A stretch of DNA of 21,409 nucleotides from positions 1 through 21,409 of the forward strand of contig JAEWQX010000242.1 in NCBI GenBank assembly GCA_023399035.1, written 5' to 3'. Under the pieces are notes generated by a model. It was not told where the DNA came from, ran no database searches, and worked only from the letters and a program-made list of their open reading frames with translations. Below are positions 14,520 through 21,409 of this stretch, piece after piece (within the stretch, counting starts at the first letter, position 1; each line of letters starts with the position of its first letter). Made by a program: the position numbers and the translations under genes. Source of the stretch: Bacillota bacterium. Lineage in GTDB: Bacteria > Bacillota > Clostridia > Clostridiales > Clostridiaceae.

Positions 14520-14792
14520 ATGAATTATGTATATATTGTAGAGTGTTCAGATGGTACATTTTATACAGGGTGGACTAATAACTTAGATAGACGTGTAAAC
14601 CAGCACTCAAATGGGACAGGAGCTAAATATACAAGGGGAAGAGGACCAGTAAAATTAGTATACTATGAAGAATTCAATGAAAAACGTGATGCAATGAAGA
14701 GAGAGTATGAAATCAAAAGATACTCAAGAACTGCAAAGATAGATTTGATAAAAAATACGCAAACTATGGATAAAAAATCAATGGCTAAGTAA
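14520..14792 (+). CDS. GIY-YIG nuclease family protein (YhbQ-like)
   Basis: A 90-residue stand-alone GIY-YIG domain of the UPF0213/YhbQ type. Members are small putative endonucleases linked to DNA repair. The GIY-YIG pair appears as Y3-V-Y5 and Y15-T-G17. The conserved NNLDRRVNQHSNGTGAKYTRG (20-40) carries the catalytic Arg region. GPVKLVYYEEF follows, and the metal-binding Glu is probably E62 in KREYEIKRYSR. Length is normal for the family. AGGAAGAG lies about 9 bases before ATG 14520. It sits between the ilv/leu terminator and the maltose region and appears unrelated to either. No terminator with a T run is visible right after it. Confidence 0.88.
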   Translation: MNYVYIVECSDGTFYTGWTNNLDRRVNQHSNGTGAKYTRGRGPVKLVYYEEFNEKRDAMKREYEIKRYSRTAKIDLIKNTQTMDKKSMAK

Positions 14793-14799
14793 AAATATG

Positions 14800-14813
14800 T
14801 GAAAGCGGTTGTA
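14800..14813 (+). promoter_or_regulatory. cre-like site (CcpA)
   Basis: TGAAAGCGGTTGTA matches the catabolite-responsive element TGWAANCGNTNWCA at 12 of 14 positions. It lies about 70 bases upstream of the malE -35 box, a position compatible with glucose control of a sugar operon. It differs from the three local operators. Confidence 0.45.
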
Positions 14814-14881
14814 AAGCAAAGCAAATCATATAATTTAAAGAGTAAACAAACTTTTTAGCTAAAATTTGGGAGTTTATACTC

Positions 14882-14910
14882 TTGTAAAAGTTTACTTATG
14901 TTGCTATACT
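14882..14910 (+). promoter_or_regulatory. Predicted sigma-A promoter of malEFG
   Basis: TTGTAA (14882-14887), a 17-base spacer and TATACT (14905-14910). RNA should start near 14917. The operator at 15010-15021 would then lie about 95 bases inside the transcript, in position to act as a roadblock unless a second promoter is used. A TATAAT at 15073-15078 has no fair -35 box. Confidence 0.55.
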
Positions 14911-15009
14911 TTAAATATGGAAAAAAAAGTATAACAAATAAATCAAATGAATTTATGGTACCTAATATATTAAAGCCTAAATATTACCTTATTTTTCTTA
15001 TAATTTTTT

Positions 15010-15021
15010 GCAAGCGATTGC
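15010..15021. promoter_or_regulatory. LacI-family operator, copy 1 (before malE)
   Basis: GCAAGCGATTGC, an inverted repeat GCAA-n-CG-n-TTGC with the central CG typical of LacI/GalR proteins and matching the known MalR-type operator pattern. The identical 12-mer recurs at 18448-18459 and 21329-21340. The LacI-family protein encoded at 20294 is the obvious candidate ligand. It lies 94 bases before the malE start. Confidence 0.8.
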
Positions 15022-15114
15022 GCTGAATTCATAAATTTAGTTAATATTATATTTAAAATAATTTTAAATAATTATAATATTTTAATACTCGTCATGAGGA
15101 AAGGGGTATATATT

Positions 15115-16428
15115 ATGAAAAGAAAAAAAATATTAGCAACAGTTCTAGCATCTGCATTAGCATGTGGAACATTAACAGGCTGTGGAGGAAGCACTCAAAC
15201 TTCGGGTTCTGCAACAGGAACTTCAGACAGCAGTGGGAAAACAATAAAGGTCTATCAATTAAAGGTTGAGATCAATGATGCACTACAAAATTTAGCTAAG
15301 AAATATGAAGAAGAAAAAGGCGTAAAAGTTGAAGTAACATCAGTTGGTGGTGGTGCTGATTACGGTGCTTCATTAAAAGCAGAATTTGCAAAAGGAACTG
15401 AACCAGATATATTCATGATTCAAGGTAGAGGAGATTATAAGGTTTGGGAACATAAAATCGATGATTTAAGTGATCAGCCTTGGGTAAGCAATGCAGTAAA
15501 AGGAACATTAGATACTGTAACTATTGACGGTAAGGTTTATGGTATGCCAGCTGCTACTGAAGGTTATGGGTTAATGTACAATAAAGACATTTTAGACAAA
15601 GCTGGAATCGATCCCGAAAAATTAACAACATTCGATGCTTTAAAATCAGCTTTTGAAACTTTAGACAGCAAGAAAGCTGATTTAGGATTAGATAATGTTG
15701 TATCCTATACAACAAAGGAAACTTGGGTAACAGGCAACCATACATTTAATATTCCATTTGCAGCTCAAGAAGATCCAGATCAATTTGCTAAAGATTACAT
15801 TGCTGGAAAGGCAGATTTAGTTAATAATCAACAATTTAATGATTGGATGAACTTAGTAGCATTAATGTGTAAATATGGTGGAGGCAAAACTCTAGAAACT
15901 ATAGATTATAGTAACCAAGTTGGTAACTTTGCATTAGGTAAAACTGCATTTATTCAACAAGGTAACTGGGTTGCTTCAGATTTAGAGTCATTAGGTGCAG
16001 ACTTTAACATGGGATTTGCGCCAATGTGCATAAACAATGATGAAAAAGTAAGCGGTTCTATTCCAGTTGGTGTTCCAATGTACTGGGTAGTTAATAAAGA
16101 TTCAGCAGTTAACAAAGAAGCAAAAGAATTCTTAGACTGGATGGTTGAAAGCGAAAGTGGTCAAGAAGCTTTAGTAAATGATATGAATATGATTCCTGCA
16201 TTCACTAACTTTAAAGTTGAAAGTAAAAATTCTTTAAATCAATCAATTACTGAGTACAACAATGCTGGAAAGACATTAAAATGGGCATTCACTAACTTCC
16301 CTGATGGATTCACAATGGATAAGATAGGACCTGTATTCTCTAAATTCTTAGATACAGATATGGGTGATGCTGCTAAGAAGGAAATGCTACAAAATCTTCA
16401 AGATGCATCTCCAAAGGAAGCTCAATAA
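15115..16428 (+). CDS. malE: Maltose/maltodextrin-type ABC transporter substrate-binding lipoprotein
   Basis: Extracellular solute-binding protein, family 1, anchored to the outer face of the membrane. I start at ATG 15115, because AGGAAAGGGG (15097-15106) lies 8 bases upstream and the product then opens with a clean lipoprotein signal: MKRKK, a hydrophobic stretch, and lipobox LTGC with Cys23 as the lipidated residue. A Gly/Ser/Thr-rich linker (24-45) follows. The 437-residue length is typical. EPDIFMIQGRGDY and GKVYGMPAATEGYGLMYNKDIL are the usual sugar-binding-protein segments, and many Trp/Tyr residues could line the sugar cleft. It is followed by malF and malG. Maltodextrin is inferred from the malQ neighbour; another oligosaccharide cannot be ruled out. 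Confidence 0.88.
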   Translation: MKRKKILATVLASALACGTLTGCGGSTQTSGSATGTSDSSGKTIKVYQLKVEINDALQNLAKKYEEEKGVKVEVTSVGGGADYGASLKAEFAKGTEPDIFMIQGRGDYKVWEHKIDDLSDQPWVSNAVKGTLDTVTIDGKVYGMPAATEGYGLMYNKDILDKAGIDPEKLTTFDALKSAFETLDSKKADLGLDNVVSYTTKETWVTGNHTFNIPFAAQEDPDQFAKDYIAGKADLVNNQQFNDWMNLVALMCKYGGGKTLETIDYSNQVGNFALGKTAFIQQGNWVASDLESLGADFNMGFAPMCINNDEKVSGSIPVGVPMYWVVNKDSAVNKEAKEFLDWMVESESGQEALVNDMNMIPAFTNFKVESKNSLNQSITEYNNAGKTLKWAFTNFPDGFTMDKIGPVFSKFLDTDMGDAAKKEMLQNLQDASPKEAQ

Positions 16429-16461
16429 TCTAATAAAATATTAATTCAAAGCAAACTAATT

Positions 16462-16500
16462 ACAGATATTCATAAAATGAAATGTTTTATGGATATCTGT
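16462..16500 (+). other. Intercistronic hairpin between malE and malF
   Basis: A 16-bp stem (16462-16477 with 16485-16500), broken only by one G-T pair, closes a 7-base loop. No T run follows. It lies 33 bases after malE and just before the malF ribosome site. Such a structure commonly protects or processes the binding-protein messenger, giving more MalE than permease. Confidence 0.7.
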
Positions 16501-16526
16501 ATCAATTAGGGAGGAGGATTATCAGT

Positions 16527-17393
16527 ATGACTAAGAAAAGCAGAGACAGTAGAGACTTCTGGATATTTGCAGGGCCTTGTTTATTTGCATTTATTATGGT
16601 TGTAGTAATTCCATTTTTCATAGGTATTTATTATACATTCACAAACTGGAATGGAGCTAATCCTAATTATGATTTCGTAGGGTTAAAAAACTACCTATAT
16701 ATATTCACTGATGCACAATTTATTTATTCATTTAAAATAACTCTTATCTATACATTTGGAAGTGTAGTTACAATCAATGTTATTGGATTTACACTTGCAT
16801 ATATAGTGACAAGAAATTTAAAAACAAAGAATTTTTTAAGAACAGGATTTTTCATGCCAAACTTAATTGGTGGATTAATTCTAGGATTTATATGGCAGTT
16901 CATGTTTAACTCTGTATTTACAGGTATAGGACAAAAAATTGGAAGCAGCGTACTTTCAACTTCAATGCTGCAGGAACCAAGTACAGCAGTTATAGCAATG
17001 CTTATAGTATCAACATGGCAGTATGCAGGATATATAATGGTTATTTATGTATCTGCATTAGAAAATGTACCAAGTGATTTAATAGAAGCAGCTCATATTG
17101 ATGGAGCTAATGGAGTTGAGACATTTAGACATATAACAATTCCTATGGTTAGACAAGGTATTACAATATGTTTATTCTTAACATTAGCAAATTCATTTAA
17201 GATGTTTGATTTAAACTTCTCATTGAGCCCAGCAAAATCAACAGAAATGATGGCTTTAAATATTTATAAAGAAGCATTCGTAGTTAATAACATGGGTATT
17301 GGACAGGCAAAGGCTATTTTATTCTTTATTTTAGTAACTGCAATTTCATTAACACAAGTATACTTCAATAAGAAGAAGGAGGTAGAAGCATAA
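16527..17393 (+). CDS. malF: Maltose-type ABC transporter permease MalF
   Basis: Inner-membrane permease subunit that forms the sugar channel together with MalG. I start at ATG 16527 (288 residues) because GGAGGAGG (16510-16517) lies 9 bases upstream; the earlier ATG at 16482 falls in the loop of the intercistronic hairpin. About six membrane helices are seen, the first at about residues 12-33 (IFAGPCLFAFIMVVVIPFF). It lacks the large periplasmic loop of the E. coli protein, as usual for Gram-positive relatives. The cytoplasmic EAA loop reads EAAHIDGANGVETFRHITIPM and docks an ATPase. The stop codon overlaps the malG start (TAATG). Confidence 0.9.
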   Translation: MTKKSRDSRDFWIFAGPCLFAFIMVVVIPFFIGIYYTFTNWNGANPNYDFVGLKNYLYIFTDAQFIYSFKITLIYTFGSVVTINVIGFTLAYIVTRNLKTKNFLRTGFFMPNLIGGLILGFIWQFMFNSVFTGIGQKIGSSVLSTSMLQEPSTAVIAMLIVSTWQYAGYIMVIYVSALENVPSDLIEAAHIDGANGVETFRHITIPMVRQGITICLFLTLANSFKMFDLNFSLSPAKSTEMMALNIYKEAFVVNNMGIGQAKAILFFILVTAISLTQVYFNKKKEVEA

Positions 17394-18295
17394 TGGCAGA
17401 AGTTAAAGTTTCAGAACCAGAAAAGATTAATATTAGACCAACAAAAAAATTAAGAACTTTGGACAGCTATACTACCAAATCCAAGATATTAGAAGGATTT
17501 ACATGGCTTTTACTTATACTTTACATGACACCATTTTACTTGATGTTTATAAATTCTTTCAAAACAAGAAGAGAGATATTTGCAGATACAACAGGATTAC
17601 CAGCTACATGGAATTTTAAAAACTATGCAGATGCTATGGATAGAATGGGAATAACATCAGCATTTACCAATTCAATAATAATTACAGTTGGATCTGTAAT
17701 AGTGATTTTACTTTTCTCATCAATGGCAGCATGGGTTTTAGTTCGTGATAAGTCTCTAAAGAGTCAAATTGTTTTTTATATTTTCACAGCAGGTATGATC
17801 GTACCATTCCAAGCTGTTATGATACCACTTGTTCAATGGATGGGTAAGATGCACGTTGGTTCATTCAATATGTTAGGAACACATTATGGATTGATTTTCA
17901 TGTATCTAGGATTTGGAGCTAGTATGAGTATCTTCCTATATCATGGATTTATAAAAGGTATACCAGAAGAAATTGAAGAAGCTGCAATTATTGATGGATG
18001 CAGTAAATGGCAGGTATATACAAAAATAGTATTACCATTATTAAAACCAACAACAGTAACTGTTGCAGTATTAAATAGTATATGGATTTGGAACGATTTC
18101 TTATTACCTTTCTTAACTGTTAATGGAAAGTTAAATACTATTCCACTTGCTATGAATAATTTCTTCGGTGCATTCTCAAAACAATGGGAACTTGCAATGG
18201 CAGCATTAATTATGGCAATAATTCCAATTGTTATTTTCTACTTCTTTGTCCAAAAGCATATAATTGCAGGTATTGTACAAGGATCTATAAAATAA
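17393..18295 (+). CDS. malG: Maltose-type ABC transporter permease MalG
   Basis: Second permease subunit, 300 residues, with about six membrane helices. A basic N-terminal tail (about 1-35) precedes the first helix, FTWLLLILYMTPFYLMFI. The EAA loop is EEAAIIDGCSKWQVYTKIVLPLLKP, preceding the WIWNDFLLPFL segment characteristic of MalG proteins. ATG 17393 shares one base with the malF stop, and AAGGAGG (17376-17382) serves as its ribosome site inside the malF end, so the two are translationally coupled. No ATPase gene (MalK/MsmX) follows; a shared ATPase encoded elsewhere must power the transporter. No T-tailed terminator follows either, so read-through to malQ is possible. Confidence 0.92.
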   Translation: MAEVKVSEPEKINIRPTKKLRTLDSYTTKSKILEGFTWLLLILYMTPFYLMFINSFKTRREIFADTTGLPATWNFKNYADAMDRMGITSAFTNSIIITVGSVIVILLFSSMAAWVLVRDKSLKSQIVFYIFTAGMIVPFQAVMIPLVQWMGKMHVGSFNMLGTHYGLIFMYLGFGASMSIFLYHGFIKGIPEEIEEAAIIDGCSKWQVYTKIVLPLLKPTTVTVAVLNSIWIWNDFLLPFLTVNGKLNTIPLAMNNFFGAFSKQWELAMAALIMAIIPIVIFYFFVQKHIIAGIVQGSIK

Positions 18296-18447
18296 TTAAT
18301 TACTAAATATGAAGTGATTAACAAAAGATAAATACGTATAGTTTTATGTTAAGTACCCCTATAAATAAAATAAATGTATTTAATAATATGATATTTGATA
18401 TGACTACTTGCTATATTAAATTTTAGAGGGTAGTTATATCAATTTAT

Positions 18448-18459
18448 GCAAGCGATTGC
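18448..18459. promoter_or_regulatory. LacI-family operator, copy 2 (before malQ)
   Basis: GCAAGCGATTGC, identical to the copies at 15010 and 21329. It lies 39 bases upstream of malQ. An 11-bp inverted repeat (18397-18407 with 18430-18440, one G-T pair) lies just before it. No convincing promoter was found between the operator and the gene, so any malQ promoter must be upstream in 18296-18440. Confidence 0.8.
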
Positions 18460-18498
18460 TTAATCGATGTAATAAAAAAGCGAGGAAGGAGATCATTT

Positions 18499-20058
18499 AT
18501 GGATAGAAATAGCGGCATAATTATGCACATTGCATCATTGCCTGGGAAATATGGAATAGGAACATTTGGTAAGGAGGCATATAAATTTGCAGATTTTTTA
18601 AAGAAAAGTGGTCAGAAATATTGGCAGATACTGCCTTTAGGTCCAACTAGCTTTGGAGATTCACCTTATCAATCATTTTCAGCATTTGCTGGTAATCCAT
18701 ATTTTATCGATTTTGATATTTTAAAAGAAAAAGGTTTTTTAAAAGCAGAGGAATATGAAAAAATTAATTTTGGTGAAAATGATGAGGAAATAGACTATGC
18801 ATTAATTTTCAATGAAAAAATGAAGGTTTTGAGAAAGGCTTTTGATAACTTTAACTATAATAAGAATATAGAAGTAAGCAACAAATTTGAATTATTTAAG
18901 AAAGAAAATTCATTCTGGCTTGAAGATTATTCATTATATATGTCAGTTAAACAGAAATTTGAACTAAGAAGCTGGCAGGAGTGGGATGATGATATAAGAT
19001 TAAGAAAACCAGAAGCAGTTAAGAGATATAAAGATGAATTAAGTTATGAAATTGAATTCTGGAACTTTATACAATATGAATTCTTTACAGAATGGAACGA
19101 GTTAAAAAATTATGTTAATAAATTAGGTGTAGAGATAATAGGAGATATGCCTATATATGTATCTGAAGATAGTGCAGATGTATGGAGCAATCCAGAAGCA
19201 TTTTTAATTGATAAAGATACATTAAAACCTTTAAAGGTAGCAGGATGTCCACCAGATATATTTTCTGCTACAGGTCAGCTTTGGGGAAATCCTATTTATG
19301 ATTGGGAATACATGGATAGAACTGGCTATAAGTGGTGGATAAGCAGAGTAAGAGAAAGCTTGAAAATTTATGACTGGTTAAGAATTGACCACTTTAAGGG
19401 CTTTGAATCATACTATTCCATACCATACGGCGAACCAACAGCTAAAAATGGTAAATGGGTAAAAGGTCCTGGAATGAAAATATTCAATGCCATAAATAAT
19501 GAACTTGGAGATGTTAATATAATTGCTGAAGATCTTGGAACATTGACAGAAGAAACAATAAAGCTTAGGGATGATAATAATTTCCCTGGAATGAAGATAT
19601 TAACTTTTGCATTTGATTCAGATAGTGATAATCCTTTCTTACCTCATAATTATGACAAGAATTTCATAGCATATACTGGAACTCATGATAATGATACTGT
19701 AAGGGGATGGATGGAAAAGACGGCCCCTAAGGATCAAGTTGAAAAGGCAATAAAATATCTAAATTTAAACGAAGAAGAAGGGTATAACTGGGGATTTATA
19801 CGCGGAATATGGAGCAGTGTTGCAAATGTTTCAATAGCACAGATGCAGGATTTCTTAAATTTAGGTAATGAAGCAAGAATCAACATGCCATCAACACTTG
19901 GCTGTAATTGGAAGTGGAGAGCTAAGGAAGGCGTATTAACTGATGAACTTGCAAAGCGTATCTTTGATATGACTGAATTATATGGAAGATGTGCGGAAAA
20001 AGAAGAGCAGAAGATATTAGAAAAAGATGAAGAAGAAGAGAATATAGAAGCAGTATAG
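18499..20058 (+). CDS. malQ: 4-alpha-glucanotransferase (amylomaltase)
   Basis: Cytoplasmic GH77 enzyme that moves alpha-1,4-glucan segments between maltodextrins and releases glucose. It starts with DRNSGIIMHIASLPGKYGIGTFG and has YWQILPLGPTSFGDSPYQSFSAFAGNPYFID (about 40-70), both family signatures. The probable nucleophile is Asp297 in WLRIDHFKGF, the acid/base Glu344 in IAEDLGTLT, and the third acid Asp397 in THDNDT. GDMPIYVSEDSADVW (about 215-230) is another family block. 519 residues is slightly longer than the usual 500 because of a Glu-rich tail. AAGGAG lies 8 bases before ATG 18499. With MalEFG it points to uptake and rearrangement of maltodextrins. Confidence 0.95.
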   Translation: MDRNSGIIMHIASLPGKYGIGTFGKEAYKFADFLKKSGQKYWQILPLGPTSFGDSPYQSFSAFAGNPYFIDFDILKEKGFLKAEEYEKINFGENDEEIDYALIFNEKMKVLRKAFDNFNYNKNIEVSNKFELFKKENSFWLEDYSLYMSVKQKFELRSWQEWDDDIRLRKPEAVKRYKDELSYEIEFWNFIQYEFFTEWNELKNYVNKLGVEIIGDMPIYVSEDSADVWSNPEAFLIDKDTLKPLKVAGCPPDIFSATGQLWGNPIYDWEYMDRTGYKWWISRVRESLKIYDWLRIDHFKGFESYYSIPYGEPTAKNGKWVKGPGMKIFNAINNELGDVNIIAEDLGTLTEETIKLRDDNNFPGMKILTFAFDSDSDNPFLPHNYDKNFIAYTGTHDNDTVRGWMEKTAPKDQVEKAIKYLNLNEEEGYNWGFIRGIWSSVANVSIAQMQDFLNLGNEARINMPSTLGCNWKWRAKEGVLTDELAKRIFDMTELYGRCAEKEEQKILEKDEEEENIEAV

Positions 20059-20071
20059 ATTTTTGCTATCA

Positions 20072-20116
20072 AAAATAGTCTAAATATAGTTTTAATAATT
20101 GTATTTAGACTATTTT
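20072..20116 (+). terminator. Hairpin terminator after malQ
   Basis: A 15-bp perfect stem (20072-20086 with 20102-20116) flanked by A and T tracts, with a 15-base loop. The T tail on the + strand is short, so termination may be partial; it could work in both directions. Confidence 0.7.
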
Positions 20117-20145
20117 AATGTGAATATTAAAAACACTAGATATAC

Positions 20146-20174
20146 TTGAGATTTATTGTTGAAACATATATTAT
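20146..20174 (+). promoter_or_regulatory. Predicted sigma-A promoter of the LacI-family regulator
   Basis: TTGAGA (20146-20151), a 17-base spacer and TATTAT (20169-20174). The RNA start would be near 20181, giving a leader of about 113 bases. No copy of the GCAAGCGATTGC operator lies here, so autorepression through that site is not expected. Confidence 0.5.
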
Positions 20175-20293
20175 AAAAATAGATGATTAATACCTTAAAG
20201 ATAAGTTTTCTTGTAGATAAAAAGATAAATAATTCCTAAAAAGAAGAATAGGTATAAAATTATTATAATATATTATTTTATTAGGAGGAAAAA

Positions 20294-21295
20294 ATGAAGG
20301 TTACAATTAAAGAAGTTGCTAAGGAAGCTAATGTTTCAACATCTACTGTTTCCAGAGTCATATCTGACAGTCCTCAAATTAGTGAAAAAACAAAAGAAAA
20401 AGTAAGAGAAGTAATTAAGAATTTAAACTATAAACCAAATGCAATTGCAAGAAGTCTTGCGAATAAGAAAACAAGAATAATAGGAGTTGTTCTTCCAAGC
20501 GAAGCTCAGGATTTATTCTTTAATCCATTTTTTCTCAAAGCTATGCAGGGGATGAGCAGTTATGCAAAGAAGAAAAAATATTATATTACTTATGCTTTCA
20601 GTGATGATGAAAAAGAAGAAGTAAGTTATATAAAAGACTTTATAACAAGCAATCTTATTGCAGGTGTTTGTCTTTTAAGACTTAGAACGGATGATAAGAG
20701 CATTGAGTATTTAAAGAAAACAAGCTTTCCTTTTGTAGTAATAGGGCGCCCTGAAGAGCCAGAAAGCATGTTATGGGTAGATAATGATAACTTTAAGGCA
20801 ACTTATAATCTTATGAATACGTTAATTAAAAAAGGACATAAGGAAATTGCTTTTTTAGGAGCTAAGGAAGAATTAACTGTAACCAAAGATAGATTAAAAG
20901 GGTATAAGGTTGCATGTGAAATGAACGGATTAACATGTGCAGCTAAGAATATAGTTATGAAAGATGAGTTTAATGAAGAAGAAGGATTTACTGGAGCTTT
21001 AGAGCTATTTAAGAAATGCAATCCTACTGCTGTTTTAGTTCAGGATGATCTTTTAGCATTTGGATTATTGAAGGCGCTAAAAAGTGAGGGTATTGAAAAT
21101 GTTTCTGTTGTTGCATTTAATAATACACCTTTAGCAGAATTTCAGAATCCGCCATTGGCATCTGTAGATATTAATGCATCAGAGCTTGGATATTATGCTG
21201 CAAAGGTATTAATAGAGTATTTGGAAAATAATAATGTAGAGGATAATCACTATATCGTAGATTCTGAATTGATAGAAAGAGCATCATTAAGATAG
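20294..21295 (+). CDS. malR: LacI/GalR family transcriptional regulator, probable maltose-regulon repressor
   Basis: A 333-residue sugar-responsive DNA-binding protein of normal family length. The N-terminal helix-turn-helix (about 4-24) reads TIKEVAKEANVSTSTVSRVIS. The hinge helix is NYKPNAIARSLANKKT (about 50-65), followed by IIGVVLPSE, the start of the periplasmic-binding-protein-like sensor domain. Sensor motifs are KGHKEIAFLGAKEE, DRLKGYKVACE, and the C-terminal SVVAFNNTPLAEFQNPPLASVDIN. Usual DD...A residues appear as VQDDLLAFGLLKAL. AGGAGG (20283-20288) supports ATG 20294. It follows malQ and lies between two operator copies, so it most likely represses malEFG and malQ until maltose or a maltodextrin appears. 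The gene name is inferred from context; a general LacI-type label is the safe one. Confidence 0.87.
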   Translation: MKVTIKEVAKEANVSTSTVSRVISDSPQISEKTKEKVREVIKNLNYKPNAIARSLANKKTRIIGVVLPSEAQDLFFNPFFLKAMQGMSSYAKKKKYYITYAFSDDEKEEVSYIKDFITSNLIAGVCLLRLRTDDKSIEYLKKTSFPFVVIGRPEEPESMLWVDNDNFKATYNLMNTLIKKGHKEIAFLGAKEELTVTKDRLKGYKVACEMNGLTCAAKNIVMKDEFNEEEGFTGALELFKKCNPTAVLVQDDLLAFGLLKALKSEGIENVSVVAFNNTPLAEFQNPPLASVDINASELGYYAAKVLIEYLENNNVEDNHYIVDSELIERASLR

Positions 21296-21318
21296 TAAAT
21301 ACTACTATCTTAATTTTT
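21287..21318 (+). terminator. Rho-independent terminator overlapping the regulator stop codon
   Basis: An 11-bp perfect stem (21287-21297 with 21303-21313), 5-base loop and five T (21314-21318). The left arm contains the TAG stop codon (21293-21295), so the last translated codons are part of the hairpin. Confidence 0.85.
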
Positions 21319-21328
21319 AAAAAGTAGT

Positions 21329-21340
21329 GCAAGCGATTGC
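21329..21340. promoter_or_regulatory. LacI-family operator, copy 3 (after the regulator, window edge)
   Basis: GCAAGCGATTGC, flanked here by T and A, so that TGCAA/TTGCA half-sites are perfect over 14 bases (21328-21341). It lies beyond the regulator terminator and therefore belongs to the next gene, outside the window. No start codon with a good ribosome site is seen by 21409. Confidence 0.8.
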
Positions 21341-21409
21341 AAAAGAAACTGATTATTAGAGAGCATTTTGAAGAAAATATGTGGAAAATAATGCATAAAT
21401 AAATAAATT

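Larger units (their letters stand above)
14793..15114. other. Control region upstream of malE
   Basis: A 322-base non-coding region. It holds a cre-like site (14800-14813), a palindrome TTTTAGCTAAAA (14853-14864), a sigma-A promoter (14882-14910), a LacI-type operator (15010-15021) and the malE ribosome site AGGAAAGGGG (15097-15106). The first two are weaker calls. The segment 14840-14880 can also fold (AAGAGTAAAC with GTTTATACTCTT). The remainder is AT-rich. Confidence 0.6.

Noticed and set aside
15073..15078. TATAAT close to malE as a promoter
   Set aside because: No recognisable -35 box at 16-18 bases; in such AT-rich DNA this hexamer is common.
16482..16526. Earlier ATG for malF, adding 15 residues
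   Set aside because: It falls in the loop of the intercistronic hairpin and has no ribosome site, while GGAGGAGG stands at the right distance from ATG 16527.
18397..18440. Inverted repeat before malQ as the malEFG terminator
   Set aside because: The 11-bp stem has a 22-base loop and no T run afterwards, so termination is not supported.
1..21409. tRNA, rRNA or transposase genes
   Set aside because: None seen on either strand: no cloverleaf with a T-loop GTTCRA block and no transposase-like protein.

Overview
The window is AT-rich, uses strong purine-rich Shine-Dalgarno sequences, and every supported gene lies on the + strand. Protein family details (a T-box leader, the CimA/LeuCDB set, a YerC-type TrpR-like regulator, a GlmM and a MalEFG/MalQ/LacI-type set) fit a low-GC Firmicute, most likely a saccharolytic Clostridium of the C. 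beijerinckii type. The genus is inferred from recall of similar proteins and was not searched.

Layout. (1) 1-1363: the 3' end of ilvC with its terminator, then a stretch of decayed genes: a MATE transporter tail, an N-terminal scrap of a response regulator and a scrap resembling an S41 peptidase. Inside this stretch lies one intact-looking 54-residue cysteine-rich mini-gene (684-848). (2) 1364-4400: an AIM24-family gene, a YerC-type regulator and glmM, then (3) an unrecognised acidic 140-residue protein at 4493-4915. (4) 5086-14326: a branched-chain amino acid operon ilvN-cimA-leuC-leuD-leuB-ilvD-ilvB. It is driven by a strong sigma-A promoter and preceded by a T-box leader whose apparent specifier is AUC (Ile). 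It ends in a clear terminator. (5) 14520-14792: a small GIY-YIG protein. (6) 14800-21341: a maltose/maltodextrin region with malE, malF, malG, malQ and a LacI-family regulator. Three identical 12-bp operators lie before malE, before malQ and after the regulator gene.

How the genes work together. The synthase in the operon is of the citramalate type, not a typical LeuA. With LeuCD and LeuB it would make 2-oxobutyrate from pyruvate and acetyl-CoA. IlvBN, IlvC (encoded just upstream) and IlvD would carry this to the isoleucine precursor, and IlvBN/C/D also serve valine and leucine. An isoleucine-reading T-box matches this. The sugar region encodes a lipoprotein binding protein, two permeases without their ATPase, an intracellular amylomaltase and a probable local repressor.

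Most unusual points: the T-box core reads CGG where UGG is nearly invariant; a MITE-like 281-bp element with inverted ends sits between leuD and leuB, and a related hairpin sits between ilvD and ilvB; a 16-bp hairpin lies between malE and malF; the third operator at the window edge predicts another regulon member downstream. No clearly new defence or mobile system was seen.
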